A stretch of DNA of 11,180 nucleotides from DASTDH01 sp041167675 (GTDB taxonomy: Bacteria > Verrucomicrobiota > Verrucomicrobiia > Chthoniobacterales > JAFAMB01): assembly GCA_041167675.1 (NCBI GenBank), contig JBEEIB010000366.1, positions 1 to 11,180 of the forward strand, in the 5' to 3' direction. Below are positions 1 through 6,710 of this stretch, in pieces (within the stretch, counting starts at the first letter, position 1; every line of letters starts with the position of its first letter). The notes under the pieces are model-generated. The model ran no database searches, had not been told where the DNA came from, and saw nothing but the letters and a program-made list of their open reading frames with translations. The position numbers were made by a program, and so were the translations under genes.

Positions 1-20
1 GGCGAAATTCTCGCCTGCGG

Positions 21-88
21 CGCAGTTATTCACAACCTCCCTCCGCCTTGCTGTGCAGGATCGCCTCGCTCGGTCACGAATAACTGCG
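21..88. repeat. 11-bp perfect inverted repeat with 46-nt loop
   Basis: CGCAGTTATTC at 21-31 is the exact reverse complement of GAATAACTGCG at 78-88. The loop is about 46 nt and is partly GC-rich. The left arm overlaps TTATTCACA (26-34), which matches a DnaA-box consensus, but it stands alone. It could be a palindromic intergenic repeat; it is too widely spaced and lacks a U-tract for a typical terminator. Confidence 0.45.
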
Positions 89-254
89 ACACTGATATCA
101 GCGGCGACTGTCCTGCTACAGGCTTGATCTTCACGAAACCCCAGAGCTCATCCGAAACTGCTCTTATCGCGCTACCACAAACTGCAGTCGCCATCGTGTG
201 GCTGCGTTTGGCGTTTGGCGTTCGGCGCACCTCGACAACGACGGGTGACCGCGA

Positions 255-368
255 TTCGCGAACCGGACCATGGCGACTGCGCTCAATGGTCGGGCTCGTT
301 TGATTCCTCTCGTTCAACGCATTTCCTTCAGCTCGCGCTTGACTTTCGGAGGGACAGTCGCCGCTACC
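255..368. repeat. Dispersed intergenic element, copy A
   Basis: This 114-bp segment starts with TTCGCGAACC (255-264), continues with GGCGACTGCGCT from 272 and ends with GGACAGTCGCCGCTACC (352-368). A second segment at 6711-6825 has the same order of blocks: the same 10-bp start, the same 17-bp offset to GGCGACTGCGCT, and the same 17-bp end. The middle parts are similar but diverged. The ends are inverted to each other (GGCGACTG at 272-279 against CAGTCGCC at 355-362). No coding capacity is seen. It looks like a non-autonomous, MITE- or REP-like repeat; what mobilises it is unknown. Confidence 0.6.
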
Positions 369-613
369 GTTTGGCCTGTCTCCGTTAATTCCTGTCGGCC
401 AAAATATACGGACCGGCTCGCGTTTAACTTGCGAGGGGATCCGACGTCGTCTTCGTGAAAGCAATGCAACCCAATATCAAGGCTATGTCGGGCAGGCTAA
501 TCGCCGCTACCAAAGACGATGCCGCGAACTGATCCGTTCTCCAAAGGCTCGAGTAGGGAACAGTCCGCTCTAACCTTGCAATTTTGCGAACGCTACCCCA
601 ACTTGAGGCGGAC

Positions 614-952
614 ATGAAGAAAATCGAGGCGATCATCAAGCCCTTTAAAATGGAGGACGTCAAAGAGGCCCTTACGGAAATTGGGATAGAGGGGATGACC
701 GTCAGTGAGGTGAAGGGATTCGGGCGACAAAAAGGCCATACGGAAATCTATCGCGGCAGTGAATATACCGTCGATTTCCTGCCAAAAGTGAAGTTTGAGA
801 TTGTAGTGTCTGACGACCGGGTCCAGCGCGCAGTAGAAACAATCGTTCAGACCGCTCGAACTGGGAAGATCGGAGATGGAAAGGTGTTTGTGATCTCGAT
901 CGACGAAGTCATTCGGATACGAACCGACGAGCGAGGGGAAGCGGCGGTCTAG
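614..952 (+). CDS. glnB: Nitrogen regulatory protein P-II (GlnB/GlnK family)
   Basis: Small trimeric signal protein that senses 2-oxoglutarate and ATP/ADP in the cytoplasm and controls partners such as glutamine synthetase adenylylation, NtrB or the ammonium channel AmtB. The product is 112 residues, the usual family length. The first signature YRGSEY lies at residues 46-51, with Tyr51 at the classic T-loop uridylylation position; the second signature TGKIGDGKVFV follows, and the C-terminus has the RIRT basic pair expected for nucleotide binding. I chose the ATG at 614 because GAGG at 605-608 gives a good ribosome binding site and because P-II proteins start MKKIEAIIKP; an upstream in-frame start at 584 would add 10 atypical residues. 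No amtB or glnA is adjacent, so GlnB against GlnK cannot be decided from context. Confidence 0.95.
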   Translation: MKKIEAIIKPFKMEDVKEALTEIGIEGMTVSEVKGFGRQKGHTEIYRGSEYTVDFLPKVKFEIVVSDDRVQRAVETIVQTARTGKIGDGKVFVISIDEVIRIRTDERGEAAV

Positions 953-968
953 CGATTCGACTTTTCCG

Positions 969-1367
969 ATGTTGGATCCTGAGAGCGTGCTGCCTGACTT
1001 GCAAGCGTCCGTCATCTGTGAAGATGTCCGACAAGAAGTCAACGGCATGCAGACACTAATCGGGATAATTAATCTGATCCCGGCTCGGATGTTGCCGGTC
1101 GCATTGCTCAAGCTTTGTGTCTGGACGCGGTGGTGCAGCGGATTCGGGCGTTTCCGTCAAAATGCCCGAATCGTAGGGGTGGACGATCAACATGTGCTGG
1201 CCGAGTCGCAGATCGATTTTGAATTAAAGGAACTGGAAGGCCACGTCACCAACGTCAATCTATTCACCGGCGTGCAATTCCAACAATATGGACTGCATCA
1301 CGTAGAAATTATGTTGGATCAAGAACTTCGACTTCGCTATCCGCTTCCCGTCATCCACGTTTCGTAG
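969..1367 (+). CDS. Small conserved protein, DUF6941-like
   Basis: A 132-residue protein of unknown function beginning 16 bp after the P-II stop codon on the same strand, so probably co-transcribed with it. The pattern of an N-terminal segment ASVICEDVRQEVNGMQTLIG, then NLIPARMLPV, a central strand-rich part and a C-terminal LRYPLPVIHVS resembles the short DUF6941 family of uncharacterised bacterial proteins, as I remember it; this assignment is from memory and not from a search. No signal peptide or membrane helix is visible. No good ribosome binding site precedes the ATG at 969; a later in-frame ATG at 1047 would cut off the conserved-looking N-terminal part, so the earlier start is preferred. 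Confidence 0.7.
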   Translation: MLDPESVLPDLQASVICEDVRQEVNGMQTLIGIINLIPARMLPVALLKLCVWTRWCSGFGRFRQNARIVGVDDQHVLAESQIDFELKELEGHVTNVNLFTGVQFQQYGLHHVEIMLDQELRLRYPLPVIHVS

Positions 1368-1369
1368 GC

Positions 1370-1385
1370 TGGCACTTCGCGAGCT
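1370..1385 (+). promoter_or_regulatory. Possible sigma-54 type promoter upstream of acs
   Basis: TGGCAC at 1370-1375 is a perfect -24 element, and GC at 1383-1384 sits exactly 10 bp after the GG, as sigma-54 promoters need. The -12 block reads GAGCT instead of TTGCA/T, so the match is partial. It would start a transcript near 1396, about 70 nt before the acetyl-CoA synthetase ATG. No activator site was identified. A chance match is quite possible. Confidence 0.25.
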
Positions 1386-1464
1386 TCCAGTTTATGAATA
1401 GGAGCATAGTTTCGAATTAATTTTGGTTTAATCGCAGGCAAAATGCAGACATTCGAATCCTCCC

Positions 1465-3423
1465 ATGAGCAGCCACATTGAATCTCATCTCGTTGAGAAT
1501 CGAGTTTTCAAGCCTTCCAAGTCTTTTGCGAAGCACGCCCTGATTTCCGATTTTGACGAATACAAAGAGCTTTATCGCAAATCGATTAAGAACCCGGAAA
1601 AGTTTTGGGGCCAGCAAGCCGAGGAGCTGCTGCTCTGGCACAAAAAGTGGGATGAGGTTTTGAAGTGGAAGGCGCCTTTTGCAGAATGGTTTGTCGGAGG
1701 CAAGTTGAACGTTTCGGAAAACTGCCTGGACCGGCATTTGGACGGACCGCGGCGCAATAAGGCGGCCATCATCTGGGAAGGTGAACCCGGTGAGAAGCGA
1801 ACCCTTACTTACAAACAGCTGCATCGGGAAGTTTGTAAGTTTGCCAACGTTCTCCGGAGAAGCCAAATCGAGAAGGGCGACCGGATCCTCATTTATATGC
1901 CGATGTGCCCGGAGACGGCGATTGCCATGCTGGCATGCGCTCGAATCGGTGCGATCCACTCGGTTGTTTTTGGAGGTTTTAGCTCCGCAGCGATCAGGGA
2001 CCGAATTAACGACAGCCAAGCGAAAATGGTAATTACGGCGGACGGTGGTTATCGGCGAGGCAGCGTCGTCGCTCTCAAAAAGAACGTCGATGAAGCGTTA
2101 GTTGACAACGAGCAGATCGAAAGAGTCATCGTTTTTCGGCGGGCCAACAATGAAATCTCCATGCAGGAGGGACGTGATTTCTGGTGGCATCAAGAAATGG
2201 AGGATGTGGAGCCACATTGTGAACCGGAATATGTCGATTCCGAGCATCCGCTATTTATTTTGTACACCAGCGGCTCGACCGGTAAGCCGAAAGGAATCCT
2301 CCACACCAGTGGCGGTTACCTGCTCGGTACGACGATCACCACGAAATACGTTTTCGATCTACACGAGGAGGATATTTATTGGTGCAGTGCGGATGTTGGT
2401 TGGATCACCGGCCATAGCTATGTCGTGTACGGGCCGCTCAGCAACGGCGCAACGGTTTTGATGTACGAAGGGGCTCCGAACTGGCCGGAACCGGATCGTT
2501 TTTGGAAATTGATTGAAGATCACGGAGTCACCATTTTCTACACGGCACCGACTGCGATTCGCGCGTTTATCCGAGCCGGAGATGAATATCCTAATCGGCA
2601 CGACCTTTCTTCGCTGCGACTGCTGGGAACAGTCGGTGAACCGATCAATCCAGAGGCGTGGATGTGGTATCACACGGTGATTGGCGGCGGTCGTTGTCCA
2701 ATCGTTGATACTTGGTGGCAAACGGAGACTGGCGCCATCATGATCACTCCCCTACCCGGGGCCATACCGTGCAAACCGGGCAGCGCAACGGTCCCGTTTT
2801 TCGGAGTCGACGCGGCGGTCGTCGACGAAAAGGGAAAGGAAGTAGAGGCCAACCGGGGCGGTAAATTGGTTATTCGGAAACCTTGGCCTTCCATGTTAAG
2901 GACCATTTGGCGGGACGAAGAGCGTTATAGGAAAACATACTGGAGCGAGTACGAGGGGATGTATTTTACCGGCGACGGAGCGCGACGGGACAAAGATGGA
3001 TATTTCTGGATTGTCGGTCGCATCGATGATGTTTTGAACGTGGCCGGTCATCGGTTGGGGACTTCCGAGATTGAGAGCGCACTGGTCAGCCATGCCTGCG
3101 TGGCCGAGGCGGCGGTGGTCGGACGACCGGACGAAATCAAAGGCCAAGCATTGGTCTGTTTCGTCACGCTTAAGCAAGGAGAAACGGCATCGCCGGAACT
3201 GCGGGACAAGCTTCGGCAGCATGTGGGAACCGTTATCGGCTCGATCGCCAAGCCGGATGATATTCGTTTTGCCGAGGCATTGCCGAAGACCCGTAGCGGC
3301 AAAATTATGAGACGGCTCCTGAAAGAGGTGGCCGCCGGCGGCCAAGTAACCGGTGACACAACGACGCTAGAAGACCTAACCGTCTTGGCTAGTCTCAGGA
3401 ACTCAGAGGGTAAAGAAGAGTAA
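1465..3423 (+). CDS. acs: Acetyl-CoA synthetase (AMP-forming)
   Basis: Cytoplasmic enzyme that converts acetate, ATP and CoA into acetyl-CoA through an acetyl-AMP intermediate, used for acetate assimilation and scavenging. The 652-residue product is full length for the family. The N-terminal ACAS domain is followed by the phosphate-binding motif YTSGSTGKPKG (residues 267-277), the DTWWQTETG motif (415-423) with the tryptophan that limits the acyl pocket to acetate, the YFTGDGARRDKDGY adenylate motif (Asp504), the hinge region GRIDDVLNVAGHRLG, and PKTRSGKIMRR near the end, where Lys613 is the catalytic lysine that is reversibly acetylated in known homologues. No clear ribosome binding site precedes the ATG at 1465. 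The gene stands alone, convergent with gatA. Propionyl-CoA synthetase is less likely given the WWQTE pocket. Confidence 0.97.
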   Translation: MSSHIESHLVENRVFKPSKSFAKHALISDFDEYKELYRKSIKNPEKFWGQQAEELLLWHKKWDEVLKWKAPFAEWFVGGKLNVSENCLDRHLDGPRRNKAAIIWEGEPGEKRTLTYKQLHREVCKFANVLRRSQIEKGDRILIYMPMCPETAIAMLACARIGAIHSVVFGGFSSAAIRDRINDSQAKMVITADGGYRRGSVVALKKNVDEALVDNEQIERVIVFRRANNEISMQEGRDFWWHQEMEDVEPHCEPEYVDSEHPLFILYTSGSTGKPKGILHTSGGYLLGTTITTKYVFDLHEEDIYWCSADVGWITGHSYVVYGPLSNGATVLMYEGAPNWPEPDRFWKLIEDHGVTIFYTAPTAIRAFIRAGDEYPNRHDLSSLRLLGTVGEPINPEAWMWYHTVIGGGRCPIVDTWWQTETGAIMITPLPGAIPCKPGSATVPFFGVDAAVVDEKGKEVEANRGGKLVIRKPWPSMLRTIWRDEERYRKTYWSEYEGMYFTGDGARRDKDGYFWIVGRIDDVLNVAGHRLGTSEIESALVSHACVAEAAVVGRPDEIKGQALVCFVTLKQGETASPELRDKLRQHVGTVIGSIAKPDDIRFAEALPKTRSGKIMRRLLKEVAAGGQVTGDTTTLEDLTVLASLRNSEGKEE

Positions 3424-3429
3424 TTAAAA

Positions 3430-3471
3430 TGCGGAACGCGGAGTGCGAATTGCGGAATGCGAACCGCGGAT
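3430..3471. repeat. Heptanucleotide tandem repeat, six units
   Basis: Starting 6 bp after the acs stop codon, six consecutive 7-bp units fit the consensus YGCGRAN: TGCGGAA, CGCGGAG, TGCGAAT, TGCGGAA, TGCGAAC, CGCGGAT. An inverted copy of part of the array (TCCGCAATTC, 3490-3499) overlaps the gatA stop codon and pairs perfectly over 10 bp with 3447-3456. The array fills most of the 74-bp gap between two convergent genes. Heptameric short tandem repeats are known from heterocystous cyanobacteria, where they are also intergenic. Confidence 0.7.
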
Positions 3472-3497
3472 CCAAACAGTATTTCGAAATCCGCAAT

Positions 3498-4946
3498 TCA
3501 TAGTTTCGGCTTCACTCGATGCCACTCGGTACTTTGCTCGTAGGCGTGGGCAACGCGTAAGATAGTGGCCTCGTCGAGAGCTTTTCCTAAAATCTGTAAG
3601 CCGACCGGAAGTTGCTTCCCCTCAGATGTCGCAAAACCACACGGAATACTGATTCCACAGATTCCGGCCATGTTCGCTGCCAGGGTAAAGACATCGGCCA
3701 AATACATGCTGAGTGGGTCGGCCGTGCGCTCTCCCAATTTAAATGCCGGCGTCGGTGAAGTTGGGCAGACGATCGCGTCGACTTGGGCAAAGGCGTCGCT
3801 AAAATCGCGACGAATCAAAGTTCGTACTTTCTGCGCCTTCAGATAAAAGGCGTCGTAATATCCAGAACTGAGCGCATAGGTTCCGAGGATGATTCTGCGC
3901 TTCACCTCCGCTCCAAACCCTTCCTCTCGAGTTTTGCCGTAATGCTCGAGCAAACTATTGATTTCACGCGCGCGGAATCCGTAACGCACTCCATCGAATC
4001 GGGCCAGGTTGGCCGAGGCCTCAGCCGGAGCGATAAGATAGTAGGTGCTCAGCGCGTGTTCGGTGTGCGGCAACGAAATATCGACCACTTTCGCGCCGAG
4101 CTTCTCGAGGTGGTGCACGGCCTCGCGGACCCGTTGCTCGACCTGTGAGTCGAGACCTTCGATGAAATATTCCTTCGGCAACCCAAGCTGCAACCCGTTA
4201 ACTCCCTTCCCTAACTCCGCGGTATAATCCGGGGCGGGTTCGTCCAGGCAAGTTGAATCGGCCGGATCAGGTCCCGCAATGACATTCATCAACAAGGCCG
4301 CATCCTCGACGTCCTTGGTTAGCGGTCCGATCTGATCGAGCGAAGAGGCGAAGGCCACCAAACCGAATCGGGAAACGCGGCCATAAGTCGGTTTAAGTCC
4401 GACGCAGCCGCATAGAGCCGCAGGCTGACGAATTGATCCGCCGGTGTCGGAGCCAAGCGCGACGAAAGCCTCATCGGCAGTAACGACTGCCGCCGAACCA
4501 CCACTGGAGCCGCCCGGAATTCTTTCGGTGTCCCAAGGATTTCTGCTTGGGCCAAAGGCTGAATTCTCAGTGGAAGAACCCATCGCAAATTCGTCCATGT
4601 TAGCGCGTCCAAACGGAATCGCGCCGGCCTGCTTCAGTCGACTGATAACGGTTGCGTCGTACGGAGCAACGTAGCCTTCCAGGATCTTTGATGCGCAGCC
4701 ACACGGATGCCCAGCGACACTGATAACGTCTTTGATTGCAACCGGCACACCAGCCAAAGGCAAATTGATATCCGCCCTGGCGGCATCGGCGAGCGCCTTC
4801 TCCGGGTCGTAAGACAAATATCCGTGAATTTTGGGGTCGATCTTTTCGATCCGCTGACAAAGAGCCTCGACTACCTCACGGGGCGAAACTTGTTTCGACT
4901 TCAGGAGGTCACGAGTCTCATGAAGGGTGAGTGAAGTGATTTCCAC
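3498..4946 (-). CDS. gatA: Asp-tRNA(Asn)/Glu-tRNA(Gln) amidotransferase subunit A
   Basis: Glutaminase subunit of the GatCAB complex, which converts mischarged Glu-tRNA(Gln) and/or Asp-tRNA(Asn) to the amidated form; GatA releases ammonia from glutamine and channels it to GatB. The 482-residue product has the amidase signature: GVPVAIKD with Lys72, GGSSGGSA with the cis-Ser147, and GSDTGGSIR with the nucleophile Ser171. The spacing of these three residues (75 and 24) is the same as in the characterised Staphylococcus enzyme. Translation starts at a GTG at 4946; a GGAG (4954-4957 on the complement) inside the end of gatC lies 7 nt upstream. The gap to gatC is only 4 bp, so the two genes form an operon. 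gatB is not nearby in the window. Confidence 0.96.
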   Translation of the reverse strand: MEITSLTLHETRDLLKSKQVSPREVVEALCQRIEKIDPKIHGYLSYDPEKALADAARADINLPLAGVPVAIKDVISVAGHPCGCASKILEGYVAPYDATVISRLKQAGAIPFGRANMDEFAMGSSTENSAFGPSRNPWDTERIPGGSSGGSAAVVTADEAFVALGSDTGGSIRQPAALCGCVGLKPTYGRVSRFGLVAFASSLDQIGPLTKDVEDAALLMNVIAGPDPADSTCLDEPAPDYTAELGKGVNGLQLGLPKEYFIEGLDSQVEQRVREAVHHLEKLGAKVVDISLPHTEHALSTYYLIAPAEASANLARFDGVRYGFRAREINSLLEHYGKTREEGFGAEVKRRIILGTYALSSGYYDAFYLKAQKVRTLIRRDFSDAFAQVDAIVCPTSPTPAFKLGERTADPLSMYLADVFTLAANMAGICGISIPCGFATSEGKQLPVGLQILGKALDEATILRVAHAYEQSTEWHRVKPKL

Positions 4947-4950
4947 AGCT

Positions 4951-5238
4951 TTACTCCACGACTTTGGTTACGATAAAAAGCCCGTGCGCTTGACGCGGCG
5001 CGTTGGCGAGAGCGAGGTCACGCGGCAGACTCGGTTGCTCCCGGTCTTCGCGGAACACATTGTAAATCGGAAAACTATGGGCGGTCGGCTCGACATTCAT
5101 TAGATCGAGCTGGTTCAGTTTTTCGACATGTTCCAGGACATGACCGAGTTGAGATTGGAACGTATTGATCTCTTCCGGAGTCAGGTTAATGCGTGCCAGC
5201 TCAGCTACATACTGAACGTCAAATTTCGTGGAGCTCAT
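4951..5238 (-). CDS. gatC: Asp-tRNA(Asn)/Glu-tRNA(Gln) amidotransferase subunit C
   Basis: Small 95-residue subunit that wraps around and stabilises the GatA-GatB interface. The N-terminal part (VQYVAELARINLTPEEI), the following FQSQLGHVLEHVEKLNQLD segment, the VEPTAH motif, and the C-terminal LALANAP and HGLFIVTKVVE are typical for GatC. The ATG at 5238 gives the usual family length and the normal start MSSTKFDVQYVAELA; an upstream TTG at 5277 would add 13 untypical residues. It is the first gene of the gatCA pair and lies 86 bp downstream of the palindromic block at 5324-5455. I saw no strong promoter in between. Confidence 0.94.
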   Translation of the reverse strand: MSSTKFDVQYVAELARINLTPEEINTFQSQLGHVLEHVEKLNQLDLMNVEPTAHSFPIYNVFREDREQPSLPRDLALANAPRQAHGLFIVTKVVE

Positions 5239-5323
5239 GACAGGGTGATTAGTACAATCAAAAATCAGGAGGTACAAATATTGTTAAGAATCGTTCCGAT
5301 CCAGGAGGGAACCTCGTCCGGTC

Positions 5324-5455
5324 GGGCGAAAACCTGCCTCAATCCAGTCGTGTACCGAAACACCAATTATCAGCGGGTAATGTATGGCTCAAACCCGGCG
5401 CATCGGGATGCGTACCGAAAGAGCGTATCTACCAAATGCGCCGAGGTTTTCGCCC
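5324..5455. repeat. Nested palindromic block; candidate structured RNA or palindromic element
   Basis: GGGCGAAAACCT (5324-5335) is the perfect 12-bp reverse complement of AGGTTTTCGCCC (5444-5455). Directly inside the right arm, CGGCGCAT (5396-5403) pairs perfectly with ATGCGCCG (5436-5443); within that hairpin GATGCG (5407-5412) pairs with CGTATC (5424-5429) with one G-T wobble. A small GTGT/ACAC hairpin (5350-5353 and 5360-5363) sits in the remaining arm. The result is a closed, branched fold of 132 nt in a gene-free gap upstream of gatC. It has no match that I recognise to 6S, SRP, RNase P or tmRNA. No target-site duplication is visible at the edges. It may be a non-coding RNA (strand unknown), a leader of gatCA, or a mobile palindrome. 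Confidence 0.5.
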
Positions 5456-5501
5456 TTGTACCAAATCAGGGCCGCCAGGAACGAAGGAGGAGAGCTTCAA
5501 G

Positions 5502-5879
5502 CTACAGCCGGTTGAATAAATGGATGGCCAGAAAAATGACCAAACCGGCCAGAATAACGACGGTCAAAACCAGGATAAGGAGCCGCATTCGCGCCGCTCT
5601 ACGCTGAGCTCGCCGAGGCCGGTGGCGCCGTTCGGTGAACAATTCGGTCTCATGGCGTACATCTTCCAAGATATCGGGAGAGTCGAGCGGACTTCTGCGA
5701 GTCGAAGCACGCGCTATCTGCTCCTGTTTCTTACGCTCCAATTCGGCTTCCGCGATTTTTGGCGCTTCGGCGATGATCTGCTCAAGATCTTCCATCTGCC
5801 GGCGAAGATCCGCTTCCTGTTTAGCCAATTCATCCTTTTTGGCTTTTATGGGAGATCCAGATAGGCGTTTGCGGGTCAT
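5502..5879 (-). CDS. Small coiled-coil protein with C-terminal membrane helix
   Basis: Unrecognised 125-residue protein. Residues 12-57 are highly charged with a coiled-coil look (KAKKDELAKQEADLRRQMEDL and following), residues 84-99 form a very basic cluster (RRHRPRRAQRRAARMR), and residues 99-121 form one hydrophobic helix (LLILVLTVVILAGLVIFLAI) close to the C-terminus. There is no signal peptide, so the expected topology is tail-anchored with the coiled coil and the basic patch in the cytoplasm. The ATG at 5879 overlaps the stop codon of the upstream gene by one base (TGATG), which indicates translational coupling; a GTG one codon earlier is possible. It may interact with the upstream coiled-coil membrane protein. 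No function is assigned. Confidence 0.75.
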   Translation of the reverse strand: MTRKRLSGSPIKAKKDELAKQEADLRRQMEDLEQIIAEAPKIAEAELERKKQEQIARASTRRSPLDSPDILEDVRHETELFTERRHRPRRAQRRAARMRLLILVLTVVILAGLVIFLAIHLFNRL

Positions 5880-6499
5880 CACTTCAAGAGGGCAAAGTGA
5901 AACACGATAAACACAATTAGCGCGATCAGGCCAAAGAGAATTAGCGGGAGCGTAAATGCCAGCCCGCGTTTAAACCATGCTGCAAAATTGCTTTCTTCCG
6001 GTAAGTACTCGCTGTAGTCATTCGCGGCAGGTGGGTCGATGACTTCATCTTCGGATCCGGCGTTTATTTTGGGAATGGACTTGTTGTATTCAACCCGAGC
6101 ATCGTCTACCGAACTCAGCGACTTGCTGAGTTCCTTGTGAAGATCTTCGTTTGGCCAAGCCTTGGGATCGATTCGCTCGAGTGCGCGCAGATGTTGAGAA
6201 AAGGAGACCGCCGAGCTTTTCAGTTGTTCGACCCGTTTTTCGGCATCGTACGTTTGACGTTCAATGACCACGATAGAGCGGCTCAATTTCTCAATCATCT
6301 CCGCTCGTCCTTTTTCCAGCTGATCCTGCTTGCGGCTTAGCTCTTCGAGTTCTCTCTTTTGTTTTTCTATCGCCTCCTGCTGCCGTTTAAGCTGCAGCAG
6401 CTGTTCTTGGGCTCGCTGTACTTGATTATCGAGCTCGTCGGAAGATGAATTTTCACCTCCGCGGAGATCGAGAAAGGGCTCTTTCATACTATCCGACAT
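5879..6499 (-). CDS. Coiled-coil protein with C-terminal membrane helix
   Basis: Unrecognised 206-residue protein. Residues about 20-110 are dominated by Glu, Gln, Lys and Leu with heptad-like spacing, a long coiled coil (for example LQLKRQQEAIEKQKRELEEL). An acidic, proline-containing linker follows (150-172), then a KR pair and one strongly hydrophobic helix at 180-202 next to the C-terminus. With no signal peptide it should be anchored in the inner membrane by its tail, with the coiled coil in the cytoplasm. GGAAG (6505-6509 on the complement) is a plausible ribosome binding site for the ATG at 6499; a second in-frame ATG lies at 6487. It is the first gene of a coupled pair with a second protein of the same architecture. 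No family is recognised. Confidence 0.8.
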   Translation of the reverse strand: MSDSMKEPFLDLRGGENSSSDELDNQVQRAQEQLLQLKRQQEAIEKQKRELEELSRKQDQLEKGRAEMIEKLSRSIVVIERQTYDAEKRVEQLKSSAVSFSQHLRALERIDPKAWPNEDLHKELSKSLSSVDDARVEYNKSIPKINAGSEDEVIDPPAANDYSEYLPEESNFAAWFKRGLAFTLPLILFGLIALIVFIVFHFALLK

Positions 6500-6638
6500 T
6501 TCGCTTCCATAATTCCTGCAACCGGAACTGGCTGCAACAGAAAGCTGGCTGACAACGTTCCTATCATATCAATAGCCAATAGCCAAGAGGGATGACGGGT
6601 CGAAGCCAATGACAGATGACCGGCGTTGAGAGGCGTTG

Positions 6639-6690
6639 TCGGCGCTATCGGCGATGTCGGCGATGTCGGCGTGTCGGCGTGTCGGCGTTC
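6639..6690. repeat. TCGGCGNNN tandem array, six degenerate units
   Basis: Six consecutive units of 8-9 bp begin with TCGGCG: TCGGCGCTA, TCGGCGATG twice, TCGGCGTG twice, TCGGCGTTC. A further short run of the same type is at 6845-6880 (TCGGCGATG, TCGGCGTG, TTGGCGTTA, CCGGCGCTCC). Similar GGCGTTTGGCGTTCGGCG lies upstream of element copy A near 208-226. The array is intergenic and has no regular triplet period. Confidence 0.65.
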
Positions 6691-6710
6691 TCGGGCATTT
6701 GGCCGCAATT

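Larger units (their letters stand above)
1..613. other. Intergenic region rich in inverted repeats, no credible gene
   Basis: About 610 bases upstream of the P-II gene hold no reading frame that resembles a protein; the longest frames are rich in Arg, Ser and Pro and have no recognisable motif. The stretch instead carries self-complementary DNA: a short GGCGA/TCGCC hairpin at 1-15, an 11-bp inverted repeat at 21-31 and 78-88, a 14-bp inverted repeat at 100-113 and 352-365, an 11-bp inverted repeat at 184-194 and 270-280, and a copy of a dispersed element at 255-368. A short GGCGTTTGGCGTTCGGCG run precedes that element. I could not find a convincing promoter for the P-II gene. Confidence 0.6.

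Noticed and set aside
26..34. TTATTCACA, a DnaA-box match, as a sign of an origin
   Set aside because: Only one box is seen, with no AT-rich unwinding region and no dnaA, dnaN or parAB nearby.
30..464. 144-codon open frame on the minus strand
   Set aside because: Arg/Ser/Pro-rich composition, no motif, and it covers several inverted repeats and element copy A; it looks like open non-coding DNA.
566..580. Possible sigma-54 site upstream of the P-II gene (TTGCA at 576-580)
   Set aside because: The base pair 10 bp upstream of the GC is CG, not GG, so the required -24 element is missing.
5239..5277. Upstream TTG start for gatC
   Set aside because: It adds 13 residues not typical of GatC; the ATG at 5238 gives the normal length and N-terminus.
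5128..5607. 159-codon plus-strand frame
   Set aside because: It is antisense to gatC at one end and to the small coiled-coil gene at the other, and crosses the palindromic block; no protein-like motif.
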